Source: Bacteroidota bacterium
GTDB lineage: Bacteria; Bacteroidota; Bacteroidia; Flavobacteriales_F; PHOS-HE28
Direction of reading: 5' to 3'
DNA length: 8,518 nt
NCBI GenBank assembly: GCA_963169595.1
Contig: CAUJFM010000139.1
Span: 1-8,518, forward strand
Every line of letters starts with the position of its first letter. Position 1 is the first letter of the stretch. The position numbers and the translations under genes were made by a program. The notes beneath the pieces are model-generated. The model was given only the letters and a program-made list of their open reading frames with translations. It did no database searches and was not told where the DNA came from. This document shows, one piece after another, positions 1 through 7,069 of this stretch.

Positions 1-797
1 TGAGTGGGCAGCTTGCGGATGAAGCCCACCGTGTCGCTGAGCAGGAAGGGGAGGTTGCCCAGCACGATCTTCCGCACCGTGGTGTCCAGCGTGGCGAAGA
101 GCTTGTTCTCGGCGAACACATCGCTCTTGCTGAGCAGGTTCATCAGGGTGCTCTTGCCCACGTTGGTGTAGCACACCAGCGCCACGCGGATCAGCTTGCC
201 GCGGTTGCCGCGCTGGGTGGCCATCTGCTTGTCGATGTCGCGGAGCTGGCCCTTTAGCAGGGCGATGCGGTCGCGCACCAGGCGGCGGTCGGTCTCGATC
301 TCCTTCTCCCCCGCACCACCACGCGTGCCGGTGCCACCGCGCTGCCGCTCCAGGTGGGTCCATAGCTTGGTGAGGCGCGGCAGCATGTATTCATACTGGG
401 CCAGCTCCACCTGCGTCTTGGCATGTGCGGTGCGGGCGCGGCGGGCGAAGATGTCGAGGATCAGGCGCGGCCGGTCCAGCACGGGCTTCCCCAGGTCCTT
501 CTCCAGGTTGCGCTGCTGGGCGGGCGAGAGCTCATCGTCGAAGATGATGCAGTCCGCGCCGTTCTCCTCCATCCACGCCTTCACCTCCGCCAGCTTCCCG
601 CTGCCGATGTAGGTGCGTCCGTCGGGCTTGTGCAGGCGCTGGGTGAAGCGCTTCAGCGTGGAGATGTCGGCCGTGGTGGCCAGGAACTCGAGCTCGTCGA
701 GGTACTCCTTCACCCGGTCGGCGTCCTGGTGGTCGGTGATGAGGCCGATGAGGACGGCCTTCTCAGCCTTGCCCTTGAGCTCGAGTGGGTCGATCAT
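1..797 (-). CDS. hflX: HflX-type ribosome-associated GTPase, C-terminal part cut off by the window edge
   Basis: HflX is a cytoplasmic GTPase that binds the 50S subunit and splits stalled or stress-inactivated 70S ribosomes. The first 265 residues are visible; the frame runs open off the left edge, so the rest of the G domain is missing. The N-terminal domain (about 10-150) includes the typical stretch RTYIGSGKLAEVKAWMEENG. A helical linker follows, with the family signature GGTGTRGGAGE and IETDRR. The G domain has the P-loop YTNVGKST (K215), the switch segment FATLDTTVRK and the G3 motif DTVG (255-258), followed by FIRKLPT, close to the usual FIRKLPH. The first P-loop glycine, normally GYTN, is Cys209 here. 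The ATG at 797-795 overlaps the stop of the upstream cytochrome c gene as ATGA, which fixes the start and implies translational coupling. Identity is secure from the motif order. Confidence 0.95.
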   Translation of the reverse strand, partial: MIDPLELKGKAEKAVLIGLITDHQDADRVKEYLDELEFLATTADISTLKRFTQRLHKPDGRTYIGSGKLAEVKAWMEENGADCIIFDDELSPAQQRNLEKDLGKPVLDRPRLILDIFARRARTAHAKTQVELAQYEYMLPRLTKLWTHLERQRGGTGTRGGAGEKEIETDRRLVRDRIALLKGQLRDIDKQMATQRGNRGKLIRVALVCYTNVGKSTLMNLLSKSDVFAENKLFATLDTTVRKIVLGNLPFLLSDTVGFIRKLPT

Positions 798-1123
798 CCG
801 TTCTTGCGAAGACTGCGCACATGCGCCACCACCGCGTCGATCTCGGCGGGGGTGAGCACGTTCTTGTAAGGCATCATGGCGCCCTTGCCATGGGTCACAC
901 GGGCCACCATCTCCTCACGGCTGAGGGTGGACACGGTGAGGTCCTTCGCGCCGTTCAGGCCGAGCTTGCCGTCCTTCCCATGACACAGGGTGCAGTGCAT
1001 GTTGAACAACTGCTCACCACGGGCACGGCCTTTTGGGGCCTCCGCCAGCTCAGCGGACGCACCACTGCCGCAGGCCAGCAGCACCAGCAGGGGCAGGAGG
1101 ATGATCGGCAGTGCGCGTGTCAT
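794..1123 (-). CDS. Monohaem cytochrome c lipoprotein
   Basis: A 109-residue class I-type cytochrome c with one covalently bound haem, probably a small electron carrier. The N-terminus is hydrophobic (LLPLLVLLAC), ending in a lipobox with Cys18. This predicts a lipid-anchored protein exported by Sec; in Bacteroidota it would sit on the periplasmic face of a membrane. The haem site is CTLCH (44-48), preceded by GEQLFNMH, and the likely sixth ligand is Met83 or Met84 in GAMMPYKN. The C-terminal helix LTPAEIDAVVAHVRSL is typical of the fold. I chose the ATG at 1123-1121 because it overlaps the upstream stop as ATGA, the same arrangement as the downstream junction with hflX. An ATG two codons earlier (1129-1127) is possible and would not change the signal. 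The frame is open back to 1465, but that extension is out-of-frame reading of the membrane protein gene. The electron partner is probably the membrane protein encoded just upstream. Confidence 0.9.
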   Translation of the reverse strand: MTRALPIILLPLLVLLACGSGASAELAEAPKGRARGEQLFNMHCTLCHGKDGKLGLNGAKDLTVSTLSREEMVARVTHGKGAMMPYKNVLTPAEIDAVVAHVRSLRKNG

Positions 1124-1560
1124 AGCCATCCACGTCCGTGTCCGATCTCGCGGAAGGGCCAGGGCGTGGCCCAGAGCATCAGCACCAGCCCGATGAGGTA
1201 ATAGACCGCCACCTGGCGTTGCTTGACCCGTTCCTCCTTCGCGCGCTTGGCCAGCGATCGTCCCACGGTGATCAGCGCGATCGCGATGATCATGGTGCCG
1301 ATGTGCTCGAACTTCCAGAAGGTGTACGACGGGTAGTTCGGCGTGTAGCTCTTCACCCGCATCATGTACAGGATGAGGCCGAACAGCAGCTGCACATGGC
1401 AGAGCACCATGGCCACGATGGCCAGTGCGCGTTCGTAGGTGAGGATGGGACGTTGCATCAGCCATCCGCGCAGGGCCAGCAGGCCGGCGAGGGCCACACT
1501 GAGCAGGACGGCATAACGGAGCAGGCTGTGCAGGAACTGGAAGAAGTATCCGCTGTCCAT
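1120..1560 (-). CDS. Four-helix integral membrane protein, cytochrome-b-like (Bacteroidota type)
   Basis: A 146-residue inner-membrane protein with four predicted helices at about 10-31, 45-66, 84-103 and 116-136. It resembles a family of short Bacteroidota proteins often labelled 'cytochrome B'; I recognise the pattern (FLHSLLRY near the N-terminus, a central LCHVQLLFGLILY, FEHIGTMIIAI, and an ending PWPFREIGHGRGW) but no function is established. Three histidines lie in or at the ends of helices: His11, His55 and His86. Positive charges cluster in the helix 1-2 loop (RGWLMQRP) and the helix 3-4 loop (KRAKEERVKQRQ). The positive-inside rule therefore puts the N-terminus, the 67-83 loop and the C-terminus in the periplasm, with His11 and His86 both near the periplasmic face. 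That would suit a haem exchanging electrons with the cytochrome c lipoprotein encoded next. It is the first gene of the operon and has its own TAnnTTCG box upstream. Haem binding is inferred. Confidence 0.85.
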   Translation of the reverse strand: MDSGYFFQFLHSLLRYAVLLSVALAGLLALRGWLMQRPILTYERALAIVAMVLCHVQLLFGLILYMMRVKSYTPNYPSYTFWKFEHIGTMIIAIALITVGRSLAKRAKEERVKQRQVAVYYLIGLVLMLWATPWPFREIGHGRGWL

Positions 1561-1587
1561 GGTTCGTTGTTGGTTACCGGAGCGGTG

Positions 1588-1595
1588 CGAAGTTA
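1588..1595 (-). promoter_or_regulatory. Putative -7 promoter box TAACTTCG for the cytochrome-hflX operon
   Basis: On the minus strand the octamer TAACTTCG fits the Bacteroidota sigma-A -7 consensus TAnnTTTG except for C in place of the third T. It ends 27 bases before the ATG at 1560. No convincing -33 TTTG element is visible at the expected spacing. Support comes from the same TAnnTTCG pattern before three other genes in this window. Confidence 0.55.
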
Positions 1596-1662
1596 GCGGC
1601 CGCCGCGGTCACGCCTCGTGCGATCGGTCCCACATCGATCACGGACACCTGTTCGCGGTCCC

Positions 1663-1670
1663 TACTTTCG
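1663..1670 (+). promoter_or_regulatory. Putative -7 promoter box TACTTTCG for the amidohydrolase pair
   Basis: TACTTTCG matches TAnnTTTG at all but one fixed base. Only eight bases separate it from the ATG at 1679 and eleven from the ATG at 1682. If transcription starts the usual few bases downstream of a -7 box, the mRNA would be leaderless or nearly so. No -33 element is evident. Confidence 0.5.
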
Positions 1671-1678
1671 TGCGGTCC

Positions 1679-4600
1679 ATGATGCGGAGATCCCTCTTCC
1701 TTTTCGTCCTGATCTGCACCCAGGCCCTGGTGCGGGCCCAGAGCCTGGCCCCCACCGGCCATGTGCAGGATGCCGCCCCGGTGCTGGTGGCCTTCACCAA
1801 TGCCACGCTCCACCTCGATGCACGGACCGTGGTCCCCAAGGGCACCCTGGTGGTGCGCAACGGGGTGGTGGTCGCGGCCGGGGAGAAGGTCCAGGTGCCG
1901 CAGGGCGCCATGGTCCGCGACCTGCAGGGCCTGCATGTCTGGCCGGCCCTGATCGAACCGTACAGCGGGTTCGGGCTCGCGCCCGACAAGCCCGAGGACC
2001 GGCGCAACGAGCAGCGGGGCGCCCACCATTGGAACCGGGCCCTCCGCGCCGAGGCCCATGCGCACGAGCTGCTCCGGCCCGATGGGAAGCAGGCCGGTGA
2101 GCTACGCCGACAGGGCTTTGCGCTGGTGTTGACCCATCGCATGGACGGCATCGCCCGGGGCAGCTCCGCCGCCGTGCTGCTGAACGATGCCGCGGTACCC
2201 AAGGCCGTGGCCCGTCCAGACCTCGCCGCACATTTCTCCTTCCGCAAGGGCAGCTCGCCCGACGACTACCCCAGCTCGCAGATGGGCGCCATCGCGTTGT
2301 GGCGACAGGCCGTGCTCGATGCGCGTTGGTACGCCGCGCAACCCATGCCCCCGGAGACCGATGCCGTGCTGGCCGCGCTCGCCTTGCAGCTGAACGGACG
2401 CGTGGTGGCCGAAGCGACGGACCGCAACGAACTGCTGCGGTGGGCGGGCCTCCTCAATGAGTTCAAGCTGGCCGGCATCATCAAGGGCGCCGGGGATGAG
2501 TACGCCCGCCTGGAGCAAGTGCGCGCCACGGGTCTGCCGCTCATCGTCCCGGTGAACTTTCCGGAAGCCTACGACGTGGAGGATCCCTATGATGCGCAAG
2601 AGGTCTCCTATGCCCGTTTGAAGCACTGGGAGATGGCCCCGTACAATGCCGCGATCCTCGACACCAGCGGTGTGGTGTTCGCCCTCAGTACCTACGGACG
2701 CAAGGACCTGAAGGACCTCTGGAAGGACATGCGTCGCATGGTGGCCTGCGGTCTCGACAGCGCCCGTGCGATCGAGGCCTTCACGTCGGAGCCGGCCCGG
2801 CTGTTCGGGCTGGATGACCGGTTTGGCGCTCTACGGCCCGGGATGGCCGCCAACTTCCTGATCACCTCGGGCCATCTGCTCGCGGAGCGCAACATCATCC
2901 ACGAGACCTGGGTGGATGGCCTCCGCTTCGTGAACGAGGATCCCGACCGCACGGCATTGAAGGGCAACTACGAGCTCAACCTGCAGGATGGCATCTGGAA
3001 CCTGGAGGTGAGCGGGGAAGGGGAGAAGCTCGAAGCGTTCGTCCGTCGTGCGGACGACCCGGACAGCCTGCGTGTGAAGGCACGCCTGGACCGGTCGGGC
3101 ACCATCATCAGCCTGAGCTTCGCACCACCTTCCGACCCGCGTGCGGTGATCCGCCTGAGCGGCACCATCCACGGCGGCGGCGGTCTGTGGGATGGACAAG
3201 GCCAGCGGCCGGGCGGTCAGTGGTTCCATTGGTCGGCCCTGCGGCGTGCCGAGAAGAACGGAGCGCGCAAGTCCGGGCGCGACAGTACGGCGGCCAAGGT
3301 GCAGGAGCCTCCGGGGCCCGTGCCACAACCCCTGGTGGGTTTCGGCTGGACCGAGGCGCCCACGCAAGGCACGGTGATCTTCAGGCATGCCACCGTGTGG
3401 ACCAACACTGCCCAAGGCATCCTGCGCAACACCGATGTGTGCATCCATGAAGGACGCATCAAGGCGGTGGGGCAGGGGCTGGATGTGCATGTGCTGTTCC
3501 CCGGGAAGAAGAAGCCCGAGGTGACCGAGGTGAACGCCACGGGCATCCACCTCACCTGTGGCATCATCGACGAGCATTCGCACATCGCCATTGCACGCGG
3601 GGTGAACGAGGGCGCCATGGCGGTGTCCTCGCAGGTGCGGATCGGGGATGTGGTGAACCCCGATGACATCAACATCTACCGCAACCTGGCCGGTGGCGTC
3701 ACCACGGTGCAGCTGCTCCACGGCAGTGCGAACCCCATCGGCGGGCAGAGCGCGTTGATCAAACTGCGTTGGGGACAGGCAGCGGACAGCCTGCTCATCC
3801 GGGATGCGGCCGGGCACATCAAGTTCGCCCTGGGGGAGAACGTGAAGCAGAGCAACTGGGGGTCGGGCAGCCGCTTTCCACGCTCGCGCATGGGGGTGGA
3901 GCAGCAGTTCTACGAGGCTTTCCACCGCGCCCGGGAGTACGATCAGGCCCAACGCCGGTGGAACGAACTGCGTCCCCGTGACCGCATCGGTCAGGTGCCA
4001 CCGCGCATCGATCTGCAGCTCGAGGCCTTGGCTGAGATCCTGCGCGGCGAGCGCTTCATCACCTGCCACAGCTATGTGCAGAGCGAGATTGACATGCTCA
4101 TGCACGTGGCCGACAGCATGGGCTTCACCGTGAACACCTTCACCCACATCCTCGAAGGCTACAAGGTGGCGCGCAAGATGCAGCAGCACGGGGTCAGCGC
4201 CAGCACCTTCAGTGACTGGTGGGCCTACAAGTTCGAGGTGTACGATGCCATTCCCTACAACGCCGCGCTGCTGCATCAGCACGGCGTGAACACGGGCATC
4301 AACAGCGATGATGCCGAGATGAGCCGGCGCCTGAACCAGGAGGCCGCAAAGACCATGAAATATGGAGGGGTCAGCCCCGAGGAGGCGTGGAAGATGGTGA
4401 CCTTGAACCCCGCACGCATGCTGAAGCTCGATCACCGGCTGGGGACCGTTGAGCCCGGAAAGGACGCCGACCTGGTGCTCTGGTCCGCCGATCCGCTCAG
4501 CATTGCTGCCCGCGTGGAACGCACCTACGTGGATGGTGTGTGCTACTTCGACCGGACGAAGGATGCCGCGCAGCGCGCCACGGTGGCCGCCGAGCGCGAC

Positions 4601-4738
4601 CGCATCGTGCGCGCCATGATGGCCGCCAAGGCCGACGGCGCCCCCACCCGGAAGGCCCGCCGCGAGCATCAGCACCTCTGGCATTGCGACGATATCGGTG
4701 AGGAGGAACAACAACACCTGGACCACGATGCGCATTGA
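1679..4738 (+). CDS. Exported tandem-domain amidohydrolase (inactive N-domain, active-type C-domain)
   Basis: A 1019-residue secreted metal-dependent hydrolase of the amidohydrolase superfamily (imidazolonepropionase/prolidase-like branch); the substrate is unknown. A signal peptide (1 to about 20, cleavage near VRA-Q) predicts export. The N-terminal amidohydrolase-like domain (about 32-428) has lost the metal-binding HxH: the segment is WPALIEPYSGFG. A beta-rich linker (about 430-520) leads to a charged spacer and then the C-terminal domain (about 560-960). That domain keeps DEHSH (His633, His635), IKFALGEN (Lys715, a possible carboxylated lysine), CHSYVQSE (His797), FTHILEG (His823) and NSDDAEM (Asp877/878), followed by the usual LNPARMLKLD and VEPGKDADLVLW. 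The tail (996-1019) is rich in His, Asp and Glu. I chose the ATG at 1679 because the signal peptide starts there (1682 is equally possible); the frame is open back to 1559 but that part has no export signal. The 3' end overlaps the next gene by 11 bases. Confidence 0.92.
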   Translation: MMRRSLFLFVLICTQALVRAQSLAPTGHVQDAAPVLVAFTNATLHLDARTVVPKGTLVVRNGVVVAAGEKVQVPQGAMVRDLQGLHVWPALIEPYSGFGLAPDKPEDRRNEQRGAHHWNRALRAEAHAHELLRPDGKQAGELRRQGFALVLTHRMDGIARGSSAAVLLNDAAVPKAVARPDLAAHFSFRKGSSPDDYPSSQMGAIALWRQAVLDARWYAAQPMPPETDAVLAALALQLNGRVVAEATDRNELLRWAGLLNEFKLAGIIKGAGDEYARLEQVRATGLPLIVPVNFPEAYDVEDPYDAQEVSYARLKHWEMAPYNAAILDTSGVVFALSTYGRKDLKDLWKDMRRMVACGLDSARAIEAFTSEPARLFGLDDRFGALRPGMAANFLITSGHLLAERNIIHETWVDGLRFVNEDPDRTALKGNYELNLQDGIWNLEVSGEGEKLEAFVRRADDPDSLRVKARLDRSGTIISLSFAPPSDPRAVIRLSGTIHGGGGLWDGQGQRPGGQWFHWSALRRAEKNGARKSGRDSTAAKVQEPPGPVPQPLVGFGWTEAPTQGTVIFRHATVWTNTAQGILRNTDVCIHEGRIKAVGQGLDVHVLFPGKKKPEVTEVNATGIHLTCGIIDEHSHIAIARGVNEGAMAVSSQVRIGDVVNPDDINIYRNLAGGVTTVQLLHGSANPIGGQSALIKLRWGQAADSLLIRDAAGHIKFALGENVKQSNWGSGSRFPRSRMGVEQQFYEAFHRAREYDQAQRRWNELRPRDRIGQVPPRIDLQLEALAEILRGERFITCHSYVQSEIDMLMHVADSMGFTVNTFTHILEGYKVARKMQQHGVSASTFSDWWAYKFEVYDAIPYNAALLHQHGVNTGINSDDAEMSRRLNQEAAKTMKYGGVSPEEAWKMVTLNPARMLKLDHRLGTVEPGKDADLVLWSADPLSIAARVERTYVDGVCYFDRTKDAAQRATVAAERDRIVRAMMAAKADGAPTRKARREHQHLWHCDDIGEEEQQHLDHDAH

Positions 4739-6047
4739 ACGAGCGCTCCCGATCCTGGCCCTGCTGCTGGGCCTTGGCGCCACGGGTGTGATGGCGCAGC
4801 AACCAGTGCCCGCTCCCGCCCAGCAGCGCAGCGTGCTGGTCACCGGCGGCACGGTGCACGTGGGCGACGGACGTGTCATTGACGAAGGCGCCGTGGGCTT
4901 CCGCAACGGCAAGGTGGATTTCGTGGGCTATGCCTACGGGGTCACCGCCACGTACGATACCATCATCCAGGTCGCCGGCAAGCATGTCTATCCGGGCTTC
5001 ATCGCCGCCGATGCCACGCTCGGGCTCGAGGAGATCGAGGCCGTGCGGGCCAGCGTGGACAAGCAGGATATCGGTCGGTTCGAGCCGGAGATGCGCACGC
5101 TGATCGCGTACAAGGCCGATTCCCGGGTGGTCCCCACGGTGCGCACCAACGGTGTGCTCATCGCGCAGATCGCCCCGCGCGGCCTGGTGATCGGCGGCAC
5201 CAGTTCCATTGTGCAACTGGATGCCTGGGATTGGGAGCAGGCCGCGGTGAAGGTGGATGATGCCGTGCACCTGAACTGGCCGGCCGCCTACCAGCGCTCC
5301 GGTTGGTGGGCCGAGCCCGGCGAAACGGACAACGAGAAGCGGGATGAACGCGCCCAACGGCTGGAGGAGCTGCGCACCTTCTTCCGCAGGGCCAAGGCCT
5401 ACGCACAGGTGAAGGTGCCCGAGGCGTATGACCTGCGGCTGGAGGCCATGCGCGGCCTCTTTGATGGCTCGAAGGCGTTGTTCGTGAACGCCAACGCGGC
5501 CAAGGAGATCACCGAGGCGGTGCAGTTCGCCAAGGCCGAGGGCGTGAAGCGACTGGTGATCGTGGGTGGCCATGATGCCTGGCGCGTGGCCGACCTGCTG
5601 CGCGAGAACAAGGTGGATGTGGTGCTGCGACGCCTGCACAGCCTGCCCATGAGGCCGGAGGAGGACATCGATCTGCCCTACCGTCTACCGGCGCTGCTGA
5701 AGGAACGCGGTGTGCGCTTCTGCCTGGGCTACATGGGCGACATGGAGACCATGGGCCTGCGCAACCTGCCCTTCCTGGCCGGCACGGCCGCCGCCTACGG
5801 CCTTTCACCGGAGGATGCGCTGCGCAGCATAACGCTCGATGCGGCCGCTGTGCTCGGCGTGGACGACCGCATGGGCAGTCTGGCAGTGGGCAAGGACGCC
5901 ACGCTCATCGTCTCCGCGGGGGATGCGCTCGACATGCGCGGCAATCAGGTGGTGCATGCCTTCATCCAGGGCCGCCGCATCGTGCTGGACGATCACCACC
6001 AGCAGCTGTACCGGATGTACAAGCAGCGGTTGGAGCAGGGTCAGTAA
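4728..6047 (+). CDS. Exported amidohydrolase-like protein lacking metal ligands
   Basis: A 439-residue protein with a signal peptide (1-23, VMA before Gln24), so also exported. The fold is amidohydrolase-like: a small beta domain (LVTGGTVHVGDGRVI, RNGKVDFVG), a barrel, and a typical C-terminal return (LSPEDALRSITLDAAAVLGV, MGSLAVGKDATLIV). The metal site is gone. Where active members read PGFID-x-H-x-H, this one reads PGFIAADATLG (Asp95 and Thr97 in place of His), and a later His-Ala-His-type site reads FVNANAAKE. It therefore probably does not hydrolyse anything; a structural or regulatory partner of the larger upstream protein is a reasonable inference. The ATG at 4728 starts the signal peptide and lies inside the end of the upstream gene, implying one transcript and coupling. 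An AGGAGG at 4701-4706 is 21 bases away, too far for a normal Shine-Dalgarno site. A GTG at 4698 would add ten polar residues before the signal peptide and is less likely. Confidence 0.88.
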   Translation: MRIERALPILALLLGLGATGVMAQQPVPAPAQQRSVLVTGGTVHVGDGRVIDEGAVGFRNGKVDFVGYAYGVTATYDTIIQVAGKHVYPGFIAADATLGLEEIEAVRASVDKQDIGRFEPEMRTLIAYKADSRVVPTVRTNGVLIAQIAPRGLVIGGTSSIVQLDAWDWEQAAVKVDDAVHLNWPAAYQRSGWWAEPGETDNEKRDERAQRLEELRTFFRRAKAYAQVKVPEAYDLRLEAMRGLFDGSKALFVNANAAKEITEAVQFAKAEGVKRLVIVGGHDAWRVADLLRENKVDVVLRRLHSLPMRPEEDIDLPYRLPALLKERGVRFCLGYMGDMETMGLRNLPFLAGTAAAYGLSPEDALRSITLDAAAVLGVDDRMGSLAVGKDATLIVSAGDALDMRGNQVVHAFIQGRRIVLDDHHQQLYRMYKQRLEQGQ

Positions 6048-6056
6048 CCCAGCTTC
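6032..6056. terminator. Stem-loop across the convergent gene ends, possible bidirectional terminator
   Basis: Bases 6032-6041 (GGAGCAGGGT) pair with 6047-6056 (ACCCAGCTTC): nine pairs including one G-T, one A-A mismatch, and a 5-base loop CAGTA at 6042-6046. Both stop codons, TAA for the plus-strand amidohydrolase-like gene and TGA for trpS, lie partly in the loop. There is no T-run on either side, so it is not a classic intrinsic terminator. It could still stall polymerase or protect both 3' ends. Confidence 0.35.
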
Positions 6057-7009
6057 TCCCGCACGCGCTTCAGCACAACGGAGGCCACGTTGCGGGCCTT
6101 GTCGGCGCCGTTCTTCAACTGGCGGTCCAGCTCGGCCGGGTCGCTCATGAGGCGGTCGAAGGTCTCCCGTTCGGTGCGGAAGCCGTCGAGCAGCGCCTCC
6201 AGCAGGGCCTTCTTGGCATGTCCATAGCCATAGCCACCAGCGCGGAACTTCGCGGCCATGTCGGCGACGGCATCGGCCGGTGCCACCAGGCGGAAGAGCT
6301 GGTACACGGTGTTGCCCTCGGGATCCTTGGGCTCCTCCATGGGCGTGCTGTCGGTGACGATGCCCATCACCTCCTTCTTCAGTTCCTTTTCCGGGGCGAA
6401 GATCCGGAGCAGGTTGTTCCGGCTCTTGCTCATCTTCTCGCCGTCGGTGCCGGGCACGATCATCACCTGTTCGTCGATGCGCGCATCGGGCAGCACGAAG
6501 GTCTCGCCCATCAGGTGGTTGAAGCGCTCGGCCACATCGCGTGTGATCTCCAGGTGCTGCTTCTGGTCCTTGCCCACGGGCACGACGTGCGCATCGTACA
6601 AGAGGATGTCCGCCGCCATCAGCATGGGGTAGGTGAAGAGACCCGCGTTCACATCCTCCAGGCGGTCAGCCTTGTCCTTGAAGCTGTGCGCGAGGGCGAG
6701 CCGCGAGTAGGGGAAGAAGCAGCCCAGGTACCAGGCCAGCTCGGTCGTCTCGGGCACATCGCTCTGGCGGTAGAACACGGTGCGGTCGGTGTCCAGCCCA
6801 CAGGCCAGCCACGCCGCGGCCACGCCGTTGGTGTTGCCGCGCAGCAGGGCCGGGTCCTTGATCTGGGTGAGCGAGTGCAGGTCGGCGATGAAGAGGAACG
6901 ACTCGTTGGAGGCATCGCGGCTGAGGGCGATGGCCGGACGGATCGCGCCCAGCACGTTGCCGAGGTGGGGTATGCCGGTGCTCTGGATGCCGGTGAGGAT
7001 GCGGGCCAT
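6041..7009 (-). CDS. trpS: Tryptophanyl-tRNA synthetase
   Basis: A class I aminoacyl-tRNA synthetase that attaches tryptophan to tRNA-Trp in the cytoplasm, using ATP. At 322 residues it has the usual bacterial length. The HIGH-type signature is TGIPHLGN (11-18), preceded by ILTGIQS. Other family landmarks are FLFIADLHSLT (38-48), the segment YPMLMAADILLY, the tryptophan-pocket region VPVGKDQKQHLEITRD (143-158) and the KMSKS loop in GEKMSKSRNN (KMSKS at 192-196). The C-terminal helical domain ends in VREKLGY. I chose the ATG at 7009-7007 because MARILTG is the expected N-terminus; an upstream in-frame ATG at 7045 would add twelve residues and lies before the likely promoter box. The gene is monocistronic as seen, converges with the amidohydrolase-like gene (7-base overlap of coding ends) and diverges from the acyltransferase gene. 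All catalytic motifs are intact. Confidence 0.97.
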   Translation of the reverse strand: MARILTGIQSTGIPHLGNVLGAIRPAIALSRDASNESFLFIADLHSLTQIKDPALLRGNTNGVAAAWLACGLDTDRTVFYRQSDVPETTELAWYLGCFFPYSRLALAHSFKDKADRLEDVNAGLFTYPMLMAADILLYDAHVVPVGKDQKQHLEITRDVAERFNHLMGETFVLPDARIDEQVMIVPGTDGEKMSKSRNNLLRIFAPEKELKKEVMGIVTDSTPMEEPKDPEGNTVYQLFRLVAPADAVADMAAKFRAGGYGYGHAKKALLEALLDGFRTERETFDRLMSDPAELDRQLKNGADKARNVASVVLKRVREKLGY

Positions 7010-7022
7010 GGCGGAAAGGCTG

Positions 7023-7030
7023 CGAAGATA
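7023..7030 (-). promoter_or_regulatory. Putative -7 promoter box TATCTTCG for trpS
   Basis: On the minus strand TATCTTCG ends 13 bases before the trpS ATG at 7009. It follows the TAnnTTCG pattern shared by all four intergenic starts in the window. A GTTG at 7046-7043 is too close to be a -33 element. Its position, downstream of the alternative start at 7045, supports the ATG at 7009. Confidence 0.55.
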
Positions 7031-7069
7031 GCCCCGTGCCGGCAACCGTTCCGGCCACGGCGTACCGGC

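Larger units (their letters stand above)
1561..1678. promoter_or_regulatory. Divergent intergenic region between the cytochrome operon and the amidohydrolase pair
   Basis: These 118 bases separate two divergently transcribed units. The region holds a TAnnTTCG box on each strand (minus 1595-1588, plus 1663-1670). Between them is an imperfect dyad, CGTGcgATCG at 1617-1626 against CGATCACG at 1636-1643, with a 2-base bulge and a 9-base spacer. The dyad is centred almost midway between the boxes and could be an operator, but arms this short can occur by chance. No small ORF or RNA gene is apparent. Confidence 0.5.

Noticed and set aside
4698..4706. GTG start or AGGAGG Shine-Dalgarno site for the second amidohydrolase-like gene
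   Set aside because: The AGGAGG is 21 bases from the ATG at 4728, too far to act as a normal ribosome binding site. Starting at the GTG would put ten polar residues ahead of the signal peptide.
2831..4912. A 693-codon open frame on the minus strand opposite the amidohydrolase gene
   Set aside because: Long antisense frames are expected in high-GC coding DNA. Its translation has no recognisable motifs and is full of His, Gly and Ala from reversed codons, while the plus strand carries clear catalytic motifs and a signal peptide.
4497..5639. A 380-codon open frame on the minus strand opposite the two amidohydrolase genes
   Set aside because: It is a shadow of the plus-strand genes: composition is biased and no domain is visible.
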